Below, in pieces: positions 45,225 to 52,768 of a stretch of DNA of 64,000 nucleotides. How positions within the stretch are numbered: the first letter of the stretch is position 1; each line of letters opens with the position of its first letter. The notes under the pieces are model-generated. The model ran no database searches and was not told where the DNA came from. It saw only the letters and a program-made list of their open reading frames with translations. The translations under genes were made by a program, and so were the position numbers. This stretch comes from Vibrio navarrensis (GTDB taxonomy: Bacteria; Pseudomonadota; Gammaproteobacteria; Enterobacterales; Vibrionaceae): contig NZ_CP065218.1 in the NCBI RefSeq assembly GCF_015767675.1, positions 744,001 to 808,000 of the forward strand, in the 5' to 3' direction.

Positions 45225-45720
45225 ATCATGATCATGCTTCTGCAAAAGATCAGCGCGTTTTATATTTCATTTTGGACAAACTAGAATGGGAAAGATGATC
45301 AAGGAAGTCCGTTGATCATCTTTCCGTAAATAGTCTGGTTGACGAAACGATGATCATGGTAATGAAGATCGGTGAGGTCTACAGAAAGAGAGACGGCAGG
45401 AAGATCAATTCTGCGGAACCATGATCAAGTACCGTCATGCTCGGAAGCATGTAAATACTTCGCGAAACTACGGAAGAATGCCGATGGAATGGGGATTCAG
45501 GCAATCCCGTACGTTTCTGTAGTGCATCTGCCAGTCAAGACAAACGCATTACCTCTTTCACATCGCCATGATCATGCTTTCGTAAAGATTGCCCCAAGCC
45601 AATCACGCTCTATTGCCGTTGGAAAACGCACATTTTTTAGACCATAAGTCCGCACTGCTGTTATTCCCATCGTATATCGCCAATAAGTGCCATGCTTGAT
45701 CATCGTTCCGTTATCATTTC
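45225..45720. promoter_or_regulatory. Negative control region (incII/rctA locus) with RctB sites
   Basis: In V. cholerae the stretch between parA2 and the iterons carries rctA and inhibitory 39-mer sites. Here the same position holds dispersed RctB-type motifs: TGATCATGCTTCTGC (45230), the palindrome at 45289-45325, TGATCATGGTAATG (45351), TGATCAAGTACC (45422), TGATCATGCTTTCGT (45570) and TGATCATCGTTCC (45698). Several are followed by a TAAA(G)AT-like half, as in longer sites. An ORF of 91 codons at 45372-45647 sits here but lacks coding character. Confidence 0.65.
45289..45325. repeat. 37-bp perfect inverted repeat in the RctB control region
   Basis: GGAAAGATGATCAA (45289-45302) and TTGATCATCTTTCC (45312-45325) are perfect 14-bp arms around GGAAGTCCG. 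Each arm contains the iteron core TGATCA. The size is close to the inhibitory 39-mers of V. cholerae, but I cannot align the two from memory. Confidence 0.65.
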
Positions 45721-45763
45721 AGCTTGCCAAACAGAGGCTACAAGCCTAATTTTTTCTTCTTGC

Positions 45764-45772
45764 TGTGGATAA
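45764..45772 (-). promoter_or_regulatory. DnaA box
   Basis: TGTGGATAA, the complement of the consensus TTATCCACA, 15 bp before the first iteron. A single DnaA box at this place is characteristic of chromosome-2 origins. Confidence 0.9.
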
Positions 45773-45786
45773 ATTGTTTACCGCGG

Positions 45787-45914
45787 ATGATCATGCTTTC
45801 AATACTATGGTGATCATCGTTTCTTTTCTCTAATGATCATGTTTTCATAAACTTATGATCATGCTTTCTCACTAATGATGATCATATTTTCAACCTGGCG
45901 ATGATCATAGTTCC
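45787..45914 (+). repeat. Six RctB iterons, 22-23 bp apart
   Basis: Copies start at 45787 (ATGATCATGCTTTC), 45810 (GTGATCATCGTTTC), 45833 (ATGATCATGTTTTC), 45855 (ATGATCATGCTTTC), 45878 (ATGATCATATTTTC) and 45901 (ATGATCATAGTTCC). The period of two helical turns places all on one face. Each contains a Dam site within TGATCA. These are the replication-initiating RctB sites. Confidence 0.93.
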
Positions 45915-45972
45915 TAACGGGGAAAATAAAAATACTTAAATTACAGCCACCTACAAGCACCTCCCGTCACAG

Positions 45973-46021
45973 ATCATTAGATCATCTATATCAATAGGAT
46001 CAAATAAATCAAAAAAGATCA
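45973..46021 (+). repeat. DNA unwinding element with six phased ATCA repeats
   Basis: ATCA occurs at 45973, 45981, 45990, 45999, 46008 and 46018, a period of 8-10 bp, in an AT-rich stretch. In V. cholerae RctB is reported to bind single-stranded ATCA repeats when opening the origin, so these probably serve the same purpose. Confidence 0.8.
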
Positions 46022-46065
46022 GTTATTTAAAGACCGCTATTTTCTCTTTATTTATGATCTTTTTT
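46011..46065. promoter_or_regulatory. rctB promoter region with an 11-bp inverted repeat
   Basis: AAAAAAGATCA (46011-46021) and TGATCTTTTTT (46055-46065) are perfect inverted arms 33 bp apart upstream of rctB. V. cholerae rctB is autorepressed through a 29-mer in its promoter; this pair is a candidate for such control here. Confidence 0.45.
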
Positions 46066-46120
46066 TCATTATTCTCTTGGAACTATAGTGCTTTTACGGT
46101 CAACGCGATCTGGATCTAAC

Positions 46121-48091
46121 ATGACAACCGAAGAAAAAATACTGATCAAAGCTCCAAGGAGCCACAAAGACGGCCATCTGTTTGAAGTCAGTGCCTCGTC
46201 TGCAGATTGGGTTGAGCAATATCAGCATTTCAAAGGGGTAACGAAAAGTATTTTAGAATTGTTAAATTTGATCTCTTTGCGTGGATTTAGCAGTAAAGAC
46301 GGACTGGTATCAACCACTGAAATTGTCGATGCTACCGATGGACAATTAACCCGAGCCGCACTACAGCAACGTTTACGAGCCGCGGTCAGCATCGGATTGT
46401 TTACCCAAACGCCAGTACGCTTTGAGGAGGGGCTTGCAGGCAAAACGATGCTGCATCGTTTCGTTAACCCGAACAAACTGATCTCGGTATTAGGCGCTGC
46501 CAGTTTAGTCACCGAAAAAGTAAAACAGAGTGAAAAAGAGAAACGTTCGAAAGCGTTAGCGCAAACTCAGGTCAATAAACGATTACTCAATGAACACGGC
46601 TTAAATACGCCGCCGAGTATGAAAGATGAAGCTGATCAATTCGTCGTTTCACCAACCAATTGGGCCGGGATCATTGACCAGGCACTCGCCCCCCCAAGGA
46701 CTCGCAAAAGCTACCAGAAATCGATGGTTTCAATCTCCGGTACTCGAGCGGTGATTGAAACTCGCTCCTCGAAAAACATCATGACGGTGGACGATCTGAT
46801 GACACTGTTTGCGTTGTTCACTTTGACGGTGCAATACCATGATCATCACAAAGAGGAATATCAGTTAGATGCCACCCACATTCCGAACAAGACACCACTC
46901 TATATCACGGATATTTTGTCGCTAAGAGGCAAAAAAGACAGTGGACCAGCGCGCGATTCTATCCGCGATAGTATTGATCGTATTGAGTTTACCGATTTTC
47001 AATTGCATGAACTGACCGGGCGTTGGCTGAGTGAGAATATGCCCGAAGGGTTTAAAAGCGATCGTTTTCGCTTTATAGCTCGCACCATTACGGCGTCTGA
47101 AGAGGCGCCTACAGAGGGCAGTGACGGTGAAATTCGCATTAAACCCAACCTATACATTTTAGTTTGGGAACCCTCGTTTTACGAGGAGCTACTGACTCGC
47201 GATTACTTTTTCCTCTTTCCACCAGAAATCTTGAAACAACATACTTTGGTGTTTCAGTTGTATTCGTTTTTCCGCAGTCGTATGGTTCGTCGCCACACGG
47301 ATAGCATGCTGTTGACCGAGCTCAACCAAAAGTTGGCGCGCAATATTGAATGGCGCCGTTTCTCAATGGATCTGATCCGTGAGTTACGTCGGCTATCAGA
47401 AGGGAAGGGATCGGAAGATCTTTTTGTCGTTAACTTGTGGGGCTACCACCTGACCGTGGCGACGATCCAAGATAAAGACAAAGTGATCGACTACCAGATC
47501 GATATCAAATGTGATGTTGAAGAAGTGCTGCGTTACTCACGAGCTCGTACCACCAATGCGGGCAAACGCAATATGGCGCCGACGCTGCCTAATCCGCTAC
47601 GCAACGAAATGGTTAGCAAGCAGAAGCTGGAGGAGCTATCAGGCATCATTGATGGTGAGTTTGAGCCGATCCAGCGCAAAGAGCGTTCTCCGAAAGGCAA
47701 TTTGGGGCGCAGAGTGAAACTGCGTAAGCACTTAGTGGAGATCAATGCCGATGAGATCACTATTACGCTAACCAAATATACCTCTCCAGAGGCCCTAGAA
47801 CGCAGTATAACGGCGTTATCAGCGATGACAGGGCATCCGTATGTTTCTATCAAAGAAGAGTGTCAGGAGCTGTTAGAGAAGCTGGATTACATTCGCGTCG
47901 ATGAGCATGTTTTACCATATGAAGCGCTCAGTAAAGTCGTGGAGCTGTACAACAGCCAGACGGAGAACAAACATTTGTCGATTGAGCGTTTGATTGCTGG
48001 CCTTGCCGTGCGGCGAAAAGTGTGTCGCCAAGTGTTTGAGGGCCATCTGGATGACACTGTGTTCCGCGCGCTAGACGAAGTGGCCGTTTGA
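46121..48091 (+). CDS. rctB: Chromosome 2 replication initiator RctB
   Basis: About 656 residues, matching V. cholerae RctB (658) nearly end to end in memory, with long identical stretches such as SPTNWAGIIDQALAPPRTRK and RFRFIARTITASEEAP. RctB is a vibrio-specific initiator built of several winged-helix domains related to plasmid initiators; it binds methylated iterons to start replication, longer sites to inhibit it, and crtS on chromosome 1 for timing. I start at ATG 46121 (MTTEEKIL), where known RctB proteins start; an upstream in-frame GTG at 46088 would add 11 residues within the promoter. It faces away from parA2. Confidence 0.97.
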   Translation: MTTEEKILIKAPRSHKDGHLFEVSASSADWVEQYQHFKGVTKSILELLNLISLRGFSSKDGLVSTTEIVDATDGQLTRAALQQRLRAAVSIGLFTQTPVRFEEGLAGKTMLHRFVNPNKLISVLGAASLVTEKVKQSEKEKRSKALAQTQVNKRLLNEHGLNTPPSMKDEADQFVVSPTNWAGIIDQALAPPRTRKSYQKSMVSISGTRAVIETRSSKNIMTVDDLMTLFALFTLTVQYHDHHKEEYQLDATHIPNKTPLYITDILSLRGKKDSGPARDSIRDSIDRIEFTDFQLHELTGRWLSENMPEGFKSDRFRFIARTITASEEAPTEGSDGEIRIKPNLYILVWEPSFYEELLTRDYFFLFPPEILKQHTLVFQLYSFFRSRMVRRHTDSMLLTELNQKLARNIEWRRFSMDLIRELRRLSEGKGSEDLFVVNLWGYHLTVATIQDKDKVIDYQIDIKCDVEEVLRYSRARTTNAGKRNMAPTLPNPLRNEMVSKQKLEELSGIIDGEFEPIQRKERSPKGNLGRRVKLRKHLVEINADEITITLTKYTSPEALERSITALSAMTGHPYVSIKEECQELLEKLDYIRVDEHVLPYEALSKVVELYNSQTENKHLSIERLIAGLAVRRKVCRQVFEGHLDDTVFRALDEVAV

Positions 48092-48232
48092 CTTTCCAGC
48101 GCAGCATCTTATTCACTGGGCGGATGTGAAGCCGCCCAGGTCAAATAATCTTACATTATCCTAAATATCAGAGAGTTAACTATATTGGGTTGAGTTCACA
48201 TTGGCGATCTGTCAGCAATAGTTTACGTACTA

Positions 48233-48260
48233 TAAAATAAGCAACTAGTTGCTTATTTTA
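48233..48260. repeat. 28-bp perfect palindrome between rctB and the protease gene
   Basis: TAAAATAAGCAACT and its exact complement AGTTGCTTATTTTA meet without a spacer. With A's on one side and T's on the other it could be a bidirectional terminator for rctB, or an operator 50 bp before the protease gene. The rest of 48092-48309 shows nothing else. Confidence 0.55.
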
Positions 48261-48309
48261 TCACAGCAATTATGTTTTTATCGAGACCTACAACCGATAA
48301 GGACATCTA

Positions 48310-49746
48310 ATGAGAAACATTCTACGCAACGTCATATTGGCTTCATCGTTTTGCACCGCTTCCGTGGCTTATGCGCAAGTGGATCTGCCGGTGATCGCCG
48401 ATCACATACCATTTACTCACTCCTCTGCATTCAAGTCGATCAATCCGCTGGTGGTTCAACATCCCGGCGCACAGTTTATTAAGATCCACTTTAAAACGCT
48501 GATCTTACCGCCAGGAAGTTCGATCCGCCTGACCTCAAAAGAGGGAACCGAGGTGCTGGAGTATACGCAAAGTCAAGAGAATTGGTTCGCTCAATCGATT
48601 TTCGGTGAACAGGTTACCGTTGAGTTGCTGCCTAACCAAGCGGGTGAAGTCGGTGAGTTCGACATTGACTATTTTACCGCTGGTCATCAGGCTGGAATGA
48701 CAGCGTCTACGGGTGATAGCACATTCTCCACTTGCGGAATCAATGAGCGTCGGGACGTCGCTTGCTGGCAAGAGAGCCATGCTGACAAAGTGGCGTGGTC
48801 AAGCCCGGTGGCTCGGCTACTGATCAACGGGCGTAGCCTCTGTACCGCTTGGCGTGTTGGCCCTGACAATACACTCTTTACCAACAACCATTGTGTAAGC
48901 ACGGCATCTGAGTTGAAAAACACCGAAGTTTGGTTCAACTATCAACGCAGCAGTTGTAACGGATCCTTGGCAACAACGGTGAAAGTGATGGGTAATGAGC
49001 TGCTGCGCACAGACTACACCTTGGACTACACCCTGTTTAGTGTTGATGACTTTGCCAAGATTGCAGCCTTTGGTTACTTAGGCTTGGATGCCAATGAGCC
49101 AGTCTATGGTGATGGCATCTATATTCCGCAACATGGCGCTGGCAATCCGAAAGAGCTCGCGATTGAAAGCGATCAAAATGGGTCCGGTTTGTGCCAAATT
49201 GATATCGCTTCAACCAATGGCCGAGGCACCAACACCGATACCGGTTATTTCTGCGATACCATCGGTGGATCATCGGGTTCTCCAGTATTGAACGCGGCCA
49301 ATAACAAGGCGATTGCGCTCCATCATTTTGGTGGCTGTGAAAATCAAGGGGTCAAAATGAGCCGGATTTGGCCGCAAGTGGCCATGTACTTCAACAACAC
49401 TTTGCCTGAGGGGTCCGTTGATCCAACCGTGCCAACCATTGAAGAACTCATCCCTGGTTCTGCGCGCACTGATCTGGCTTTGAATAAAGGGGAAGAGAAG
49501 AGGTTTGTTGTCAAGGCGCAAAATAGGATTTCAGCGCTGACAGTGGCGATTCAATTTGGCGCGGGTGATGCCGACTTATACGTACGGTCAGGCGCACAAC
49601 CCACCACGAGCGTCTATGATTGCCGGCCTTTTCGTTCAGGCAACAATGAGTCTTGCTCTGTGCCTGCTGTGGGGGAAGATCTTTACATCATGGTGAGAGC
49701 TTACAGTCACTTCTCTGGGGTGATGTTGAATGCAACCCAAGAGTAA
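48310..49746 (+). CDS. Secreted trypsin-fold serine endopeptidase with C-terminal PPC domain
   Basis: 478 residues. A signal peptide ending SVAYAQ is followed by a beta-rich pro-part (about 25-130), a chymotrypsin-fold domain and a C-terminal pre-peptidase (PPC) domain (GEEKRFVVKAQNRISALTVAIQFGAGDADLYVRSG). The triad is visible: His in TNNHCVS, Asp in LDYTLFSV and Ser in GGSSGSPVL. Pairs of Cys suggest disulfides as in lysyl endopeptidases, which it resembles in layout. It is likely exported by the general pathway and then by type II secretion. It is a single-gene unit. Confidence 0.85.
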   Translation: MRNILRNVILASSFCTASVAYAQVDLPVIADHIPFTHSSAFKSINPLVVQHPGAQFIKIHFKTLILPPGSSIRLTSKEGTEVLEYTQSQENWFAQSIFGEQVTVELLPNQAGEVGEFDIDYFTAGHQAGMTASTGDSTFSTCGINERRDVACWQESHADKVAWSSPVARLLINGRSLCTAWRVGPDNTLFTNNHCVSTASELKNTEVWFNYQRSSCNGSLATTVKVMGNELLRTDYTLDYTLFSVDDFAKIAAFGYLGLDANEPVYGDGIYIPQHGAGNPKELAIESDQNGSGLCQIDIASTNGRGTNTDTGYFCDTIGGSSGSPVLNAANNKAIALHHFGGCENQGVKMSRIWPQVAMYFNNTLPEGSVDPTVPTIEELIPGSARTDLALNKGEEKRFVVKAQNRISALTVAIQFGAGDADLYVRSGAQPTTSVYDCRPFRSGNNESCSVPAVGEDLYIMVRAYSHFSGVMLNATQE

Positions 49747-50249
49747 AAAGCCTCTGTTTATCCGGCGAAGGGTATTCATGTACGTAAATATTAACCAATG
49801 CAATAATTTGTATATTGATTGAATTCAGACCGAACGTTAACAATCTACTGACATTTAAATCGTTCGCCAAAGCTACTATGGCTTCGAATAGACAACCTTT
49901 TGTCCTTTCTGATGATTAATAGATTGGCTCATATTGTTACATTCATTCTGAATAGATTTCGCGAGTTCACTGAACTCGCTTTTTTTTGTCTTGCGAAAAG
50001 TATTACGCATGATCGACTTGATGTTTAGCGATTTCAAAGTCTTCCAGACTGCGGTTTCTGATGATGGGCATGACTCACTGATAGGCTGTACTGGTCTAAC
50101 TGTCTATAAGATTGATGGTTTAGGCTAGTGTTATCATTGATATAATCGATAACCCAGACTTTGGATAGAGCTCCCCTACGTGACGGCTTCTCCACGTCTG
50201 CTCAACGCATCATGGCAGTAGTCGATGTCTTTCCAATCTCCGTACGGAT
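49747..50249. other. Gene-free stretch between the protease gene and the IS91 fragment
   Basis: About 500 bp with no credible ORF on either strand. The only feature I can support is the terminator at 49961-49987. Base composition is AT-rich and the right part probably belongs to decayed insertion-sequence DNA. Confidence 0.5.
49961..49987 (+). terminator. Rho-independent terminator
   Basis: GCGAGTT (49961-49967) pairs with AACTCGC (49973-49979) and is followed by eight T's. It lies 215 bp after the protease gene and may end its transcript or that of an unrecognised RNA. Confidence 0.8.
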
Positions 50250-50666
50250 TTATTCCTCCACCGCGATTTGACAGAGTTTATCGAGCAAATATCGATTCAG
50301 AAGGAACAAGGGCCAGAAAACATCAGGCACGGTAAAAGTCATGTGCATCCAACGACAATTAGGTAGACGCTCTACCTGTTGGGTTATCCAGTTATCGGTG
50401 GATTTTTTACCGCAGCAGGAGCAAGCGCGGCTGGAGCACGTAAACCAAATGTTTTTAGTATGGTAGCAGTCGTCGTTTTCACAATGCAGAGTTTTACCGC
50501 CCAAGGTGGATTTGCCGCCGGCGAGCATTTTAGCGACTTCAGAGATTTCAACATCACGAAGAGGATGATCGGTAGAGACCAAGTGTTGCCAGGCTTTGTT
50601 GTATTCAAAGAGAAAGTTAAGAGGTCGAGGTTGGTAGAGTGTATTGACAGAAGTGCGAGCGGCCAT
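50250..50666 (-). pseudogene. IS91-family transposase, N-terminal fragment
   Basis: 138 residues that match the start of IS91-type transposases: a QPRPLNFLFEYNKAW opening and a Cys/His-rich zinc domain (LHCENDDCYHTKNIWFTCSSRACSCCGKKSTDNWI), then WMHMTFTVPDVFWPLFLLN at the edge of the HUH domain. The frame stops after QIAVEE, so the HUH His pair, the catalytic Tyr and about two thirds of the protein are missing. It cannot transpose. It marks old mobile DNA beside the RHS gene. Confidence 0.85.
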
Positions 50667-50843
50667 AGTCAGTAAAGATTATCGGAGCGGTATTGCCGCG
50701 AATGCAGAGCCTGATTATACGTCTAAACCTACCCACCCCGTGCCCAATTGCAGCGTAGCTGCTCTGTTCCACCCAAAGCCGAAATGACTATTCAGTGTGG
50801 TTCAATGTTCAAACTTTGCAACAGAACCGCAGGAATCAAGCGT

Positions 50844-52136
50844 CTACCAAGGTGATTCTAGGGAGAATGGCAACCTATCGACCTGACCATCATAACCCCA
50901 TTTCAATGGCCTTAGTCTAACTGCTTGGTAGGCCCCGGGCCTTACAATACCCTCGAGTTCAGATAGATAACCAACTTTCATACCTCCTCCACCCATCCTA
51001 CCGATATGTAAGCAGTTCCTCACACTCATGCCTTGGTATTGTTGAACACTCGTAAAGACACCTAGTAGACTAGGAACGCCTCCAAATTCTGAAGTAGCAA
51101 CCTCAGCAAAGTCCTTTGCGATACTGGGAGTCAAGGAAAAATAAAACCCTTTCCCTCCCGACAACCCCCCATTGATATTCATTTTTCCTAAGTTTAATCC
51201 GCCTTCTATTCCTTGATCTAGGAAATGACTTGAAGTCCCATGAAAACCTACAAGTGTGTCACCTGTTGTTTTTGAGATCTTTAGCCCGCTCTCAAGATCC
51301 AAAGCATCGAGTAGAGAGTTGTTATAGAGAGCACTAAAACGCCTTCCTGCCGTGACCGCACCTTTCCCACTCAATCCTTTAGTTTTGGCCCTTGCAATCC
51401 TTTGACTCGCAGCTGACAGTGATTTCCCCAACTTGCCCACTCCCTGCCCCATTCCAAAGGTGCCCAGACCGACAACGGCGCCGATAATGGTATTGATTCC
51501 TGCTTGCTTAACGGGGACCCCTGCGGCAACATTCAAGCCAAAATCCGCACTACCGGAAACCGCGATATCAGCGATCGCTAGGCCAACCTGAACACTGGTC
51601 TTCGCTCCCTGGGCTGCTGCACCAAATCCGCCACTAATAAAACCAATAGCGGCACCAATGCCAACTTGCTTCCAGTCAAATTTATGTTCAGGATTGATAG
51701 CGCATTGAATTCCCTCACTTACAGCAGATAAAGCGCCTCCCACCAGAGCACCAATAATGGCTCCGATTAACAAACTGAGCAGAGCAAAGTGACCACTGGG
51801 ATCGTGGCGATTTACTGGATCACCCAGACAATAGGCATATCCGTTGGTCCCACCTTTGCCAAAAGGGCTTAGGCTATCTTGAGCATGGAAGCGCATTAGT
51901 GTGGGGTTATACATCCGGTAACCATTGCCTAGTGCATAGAGTTTCGTCACAGGATCTTGACGAACCCCATTAAATCCAACGGGATTCTGGCAGATAGGGC
52001 CGATTTTTCCATAAGAAAACTCGGAGGATGATGTGTATGCGATAGGTAATGTAACAGACGTAACCACCAAGGCGGATAGATGACCTGTTTGCTTCAAAAA
52101 CTGTCTTCGGTTAGGTTGGAAAGAAGAATTGCTCAT
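50844..52136 (-). CDS. Short RHS-core protein with Tat signal and C-terminal ADP-ribosyltransferase-like toxin domain
   Basis: 430 residues. A Tat-type signal (NRRQFLK at 9-15, then a hydrophobic stretch) is followed directly by the RHS-associated core signature (NGVRQDPVTKLYALGNGYR at 56-74 and YCLGDPVNRHDPSGH at 102-116) without any YD repeats. Residues 118-240 are Gly/Ala-rich and hydrophobic. The C-terminal domain reads like the exotoxin A/cholix class of ADP-ribosyltransferases: GFHGTS with His 299, GKGFYFSLTPSIAKDFAE with Tyr 332, and LSELEGIVRPG with Glu 395 in the place of the catalytic Glu. It lies among IS remnants, and no immunity gene is obvious beside it. Core assignment is firm; the toxin activity is inferred. 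Confidence 0.78.
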   Translation of the reverse strand: MSNSSFQPNRRQFLKQTGHLSALVVTSVTLPIAYTSSSEFSYGKIGPICQNPVGFNGVRQDPVTKLYALGNGYRMYNPTLMRFHAQDSLSPFGKGGTNGYAYCLGDPVNRHDPSGHFALLSLLIGAIIGALVGGALSAVSEGIQCAINPEHKFDWKQVGIGAAIGFISGGFGAAAQGAKTSVQVGLAIADIAVSGSADFGLNVAAGVPVKQAGINTIIGAVVGLGTFGMGQGVGKLGKSLSAASQRIARAKTKGLSGKGAVTAGRRFSALYNNSLLDALDLESGLKISKTTGDTLVGFHGTSSHFLDQGIEGGLNLGKMNINGGLSGGKGFYFSLTPSIAKDFAEVATSEFGGVPSLLGVFTSVQQYQGMSVRNCLHIGRMGGGGMKVGYLSELEGIVRPGAYQAVRLRPLKWGYDGQVDRLPFSLESPW

Positions 52137-52204
52137 ATTATTAACTGAATTGTTAATTGTGTTACTGACAAAGTAAATAGAGTTTTAATAGAATGGAACT
52201 CTCT

Positions 52205-52561
52205 GTTTACTCCATGGCGTTGTTGCCTAAATCTGTTGAATTTTTTCCAAACCCTGCGATCTGATCCTTTGTGATGGTTAGAACGGTCGGTGGTGACATG
52301 GGTAAAGCGAAAAAGAAAATAACTAATTGGGTGGGGCTTTGTTGCAATACTCGACCTCTCCGTCTTTTGACGGATCTCAGGTGTAGCGGTAGCTTTGGGG
52401 CATGCCAAGCGATGTAAATCGGTTCAACACGCCGCAGACGATCATCATCTCCATCTTTTGGTTGGAGATTTTTCTGGCATGCAGTTGGTTACCAAAGGGT
52501 CGATTGTTTCTAAAAATCAATGAAGGGCTTTTCTCGCCCTCGCGAGGAAAGTTCTTCGTTG
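52205..52561. mobile_element. Nested IS5-family remnants
   Basis: Two IS5-like ends lie in tandem: GGCGTTGTTGCC (52216) and GGGGCTTTGTTGC (52333). The first is followed by the start of a transposase on the plus strand (MGKAKKKITNW, 52298-52330), cut exactly where the second end begins. The second copy is inverted: on the minus strand 52377-52561 encodes a transposase C-terminus (NQKMEMMIVCGVLNRF, then TSLGMPQSYRYT). Both are truncated and inactive. The 91-codon frame at 52133-52408 is an artefact of this DNA. Confidence 0.75.
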
Positions 52562-52768
52562 ATTGTCGCAGCTCGCCTGTACGAGTGAGAATAAGAACTT
52601 GAATATCTAAAGATATTCTTAAAGATCTAGAAAGATCCTCAAAACTATACCAGTTGACCATTCCCTAGAGGTTGTGACTGTAAACTCATTTGGTAAAAAT
52701 TTCCGAGTCGAGCTGCACAATAACTACCGGTTACATGCCCACCGAGATGTGCTTGATCATTTCCCTAT

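Larger units (their letters stand above)
45760..46080. other. Replication origin of chromosome 2 (oriCII minimal region)
   Basis: Between parA2 and rctB, in the order seen in vibrios: a perfect DnaA box, six regularly spaced iterons, then an AT-rich unwinding region with phased ATCA repeats leading into the rctB promoter. GATC sites are very dense here and just upstream (over 20 in about 900 bp), as expected for Dam-dependent RctB binding. No protein-coding frame of substance exists. Confidence 0.93.

Noticed and set aside
45372..45647. 91-codon plus-strand ORF in the rctA position
   Set aside because: No ribosome binding site, unusual amino acid composition, and it runs through the RctB-binding DNA. 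The rctA locus acts as DNA/RNA, so I do not call a protein.
45781..45914. CRISPR-like array, from regularly spaced repeats
   Set aside because: The repeats are 12-14 bp with 9-bp spacers in an origin, with no cas genes; they are iterons.
52133..52408. 91-codon minus-strand ORF overlapping the RHS gene start by 4 bp
   Set aside because: It is read out of IS5 remnant DNA and has no recognisable features; the overlap looks accidental.
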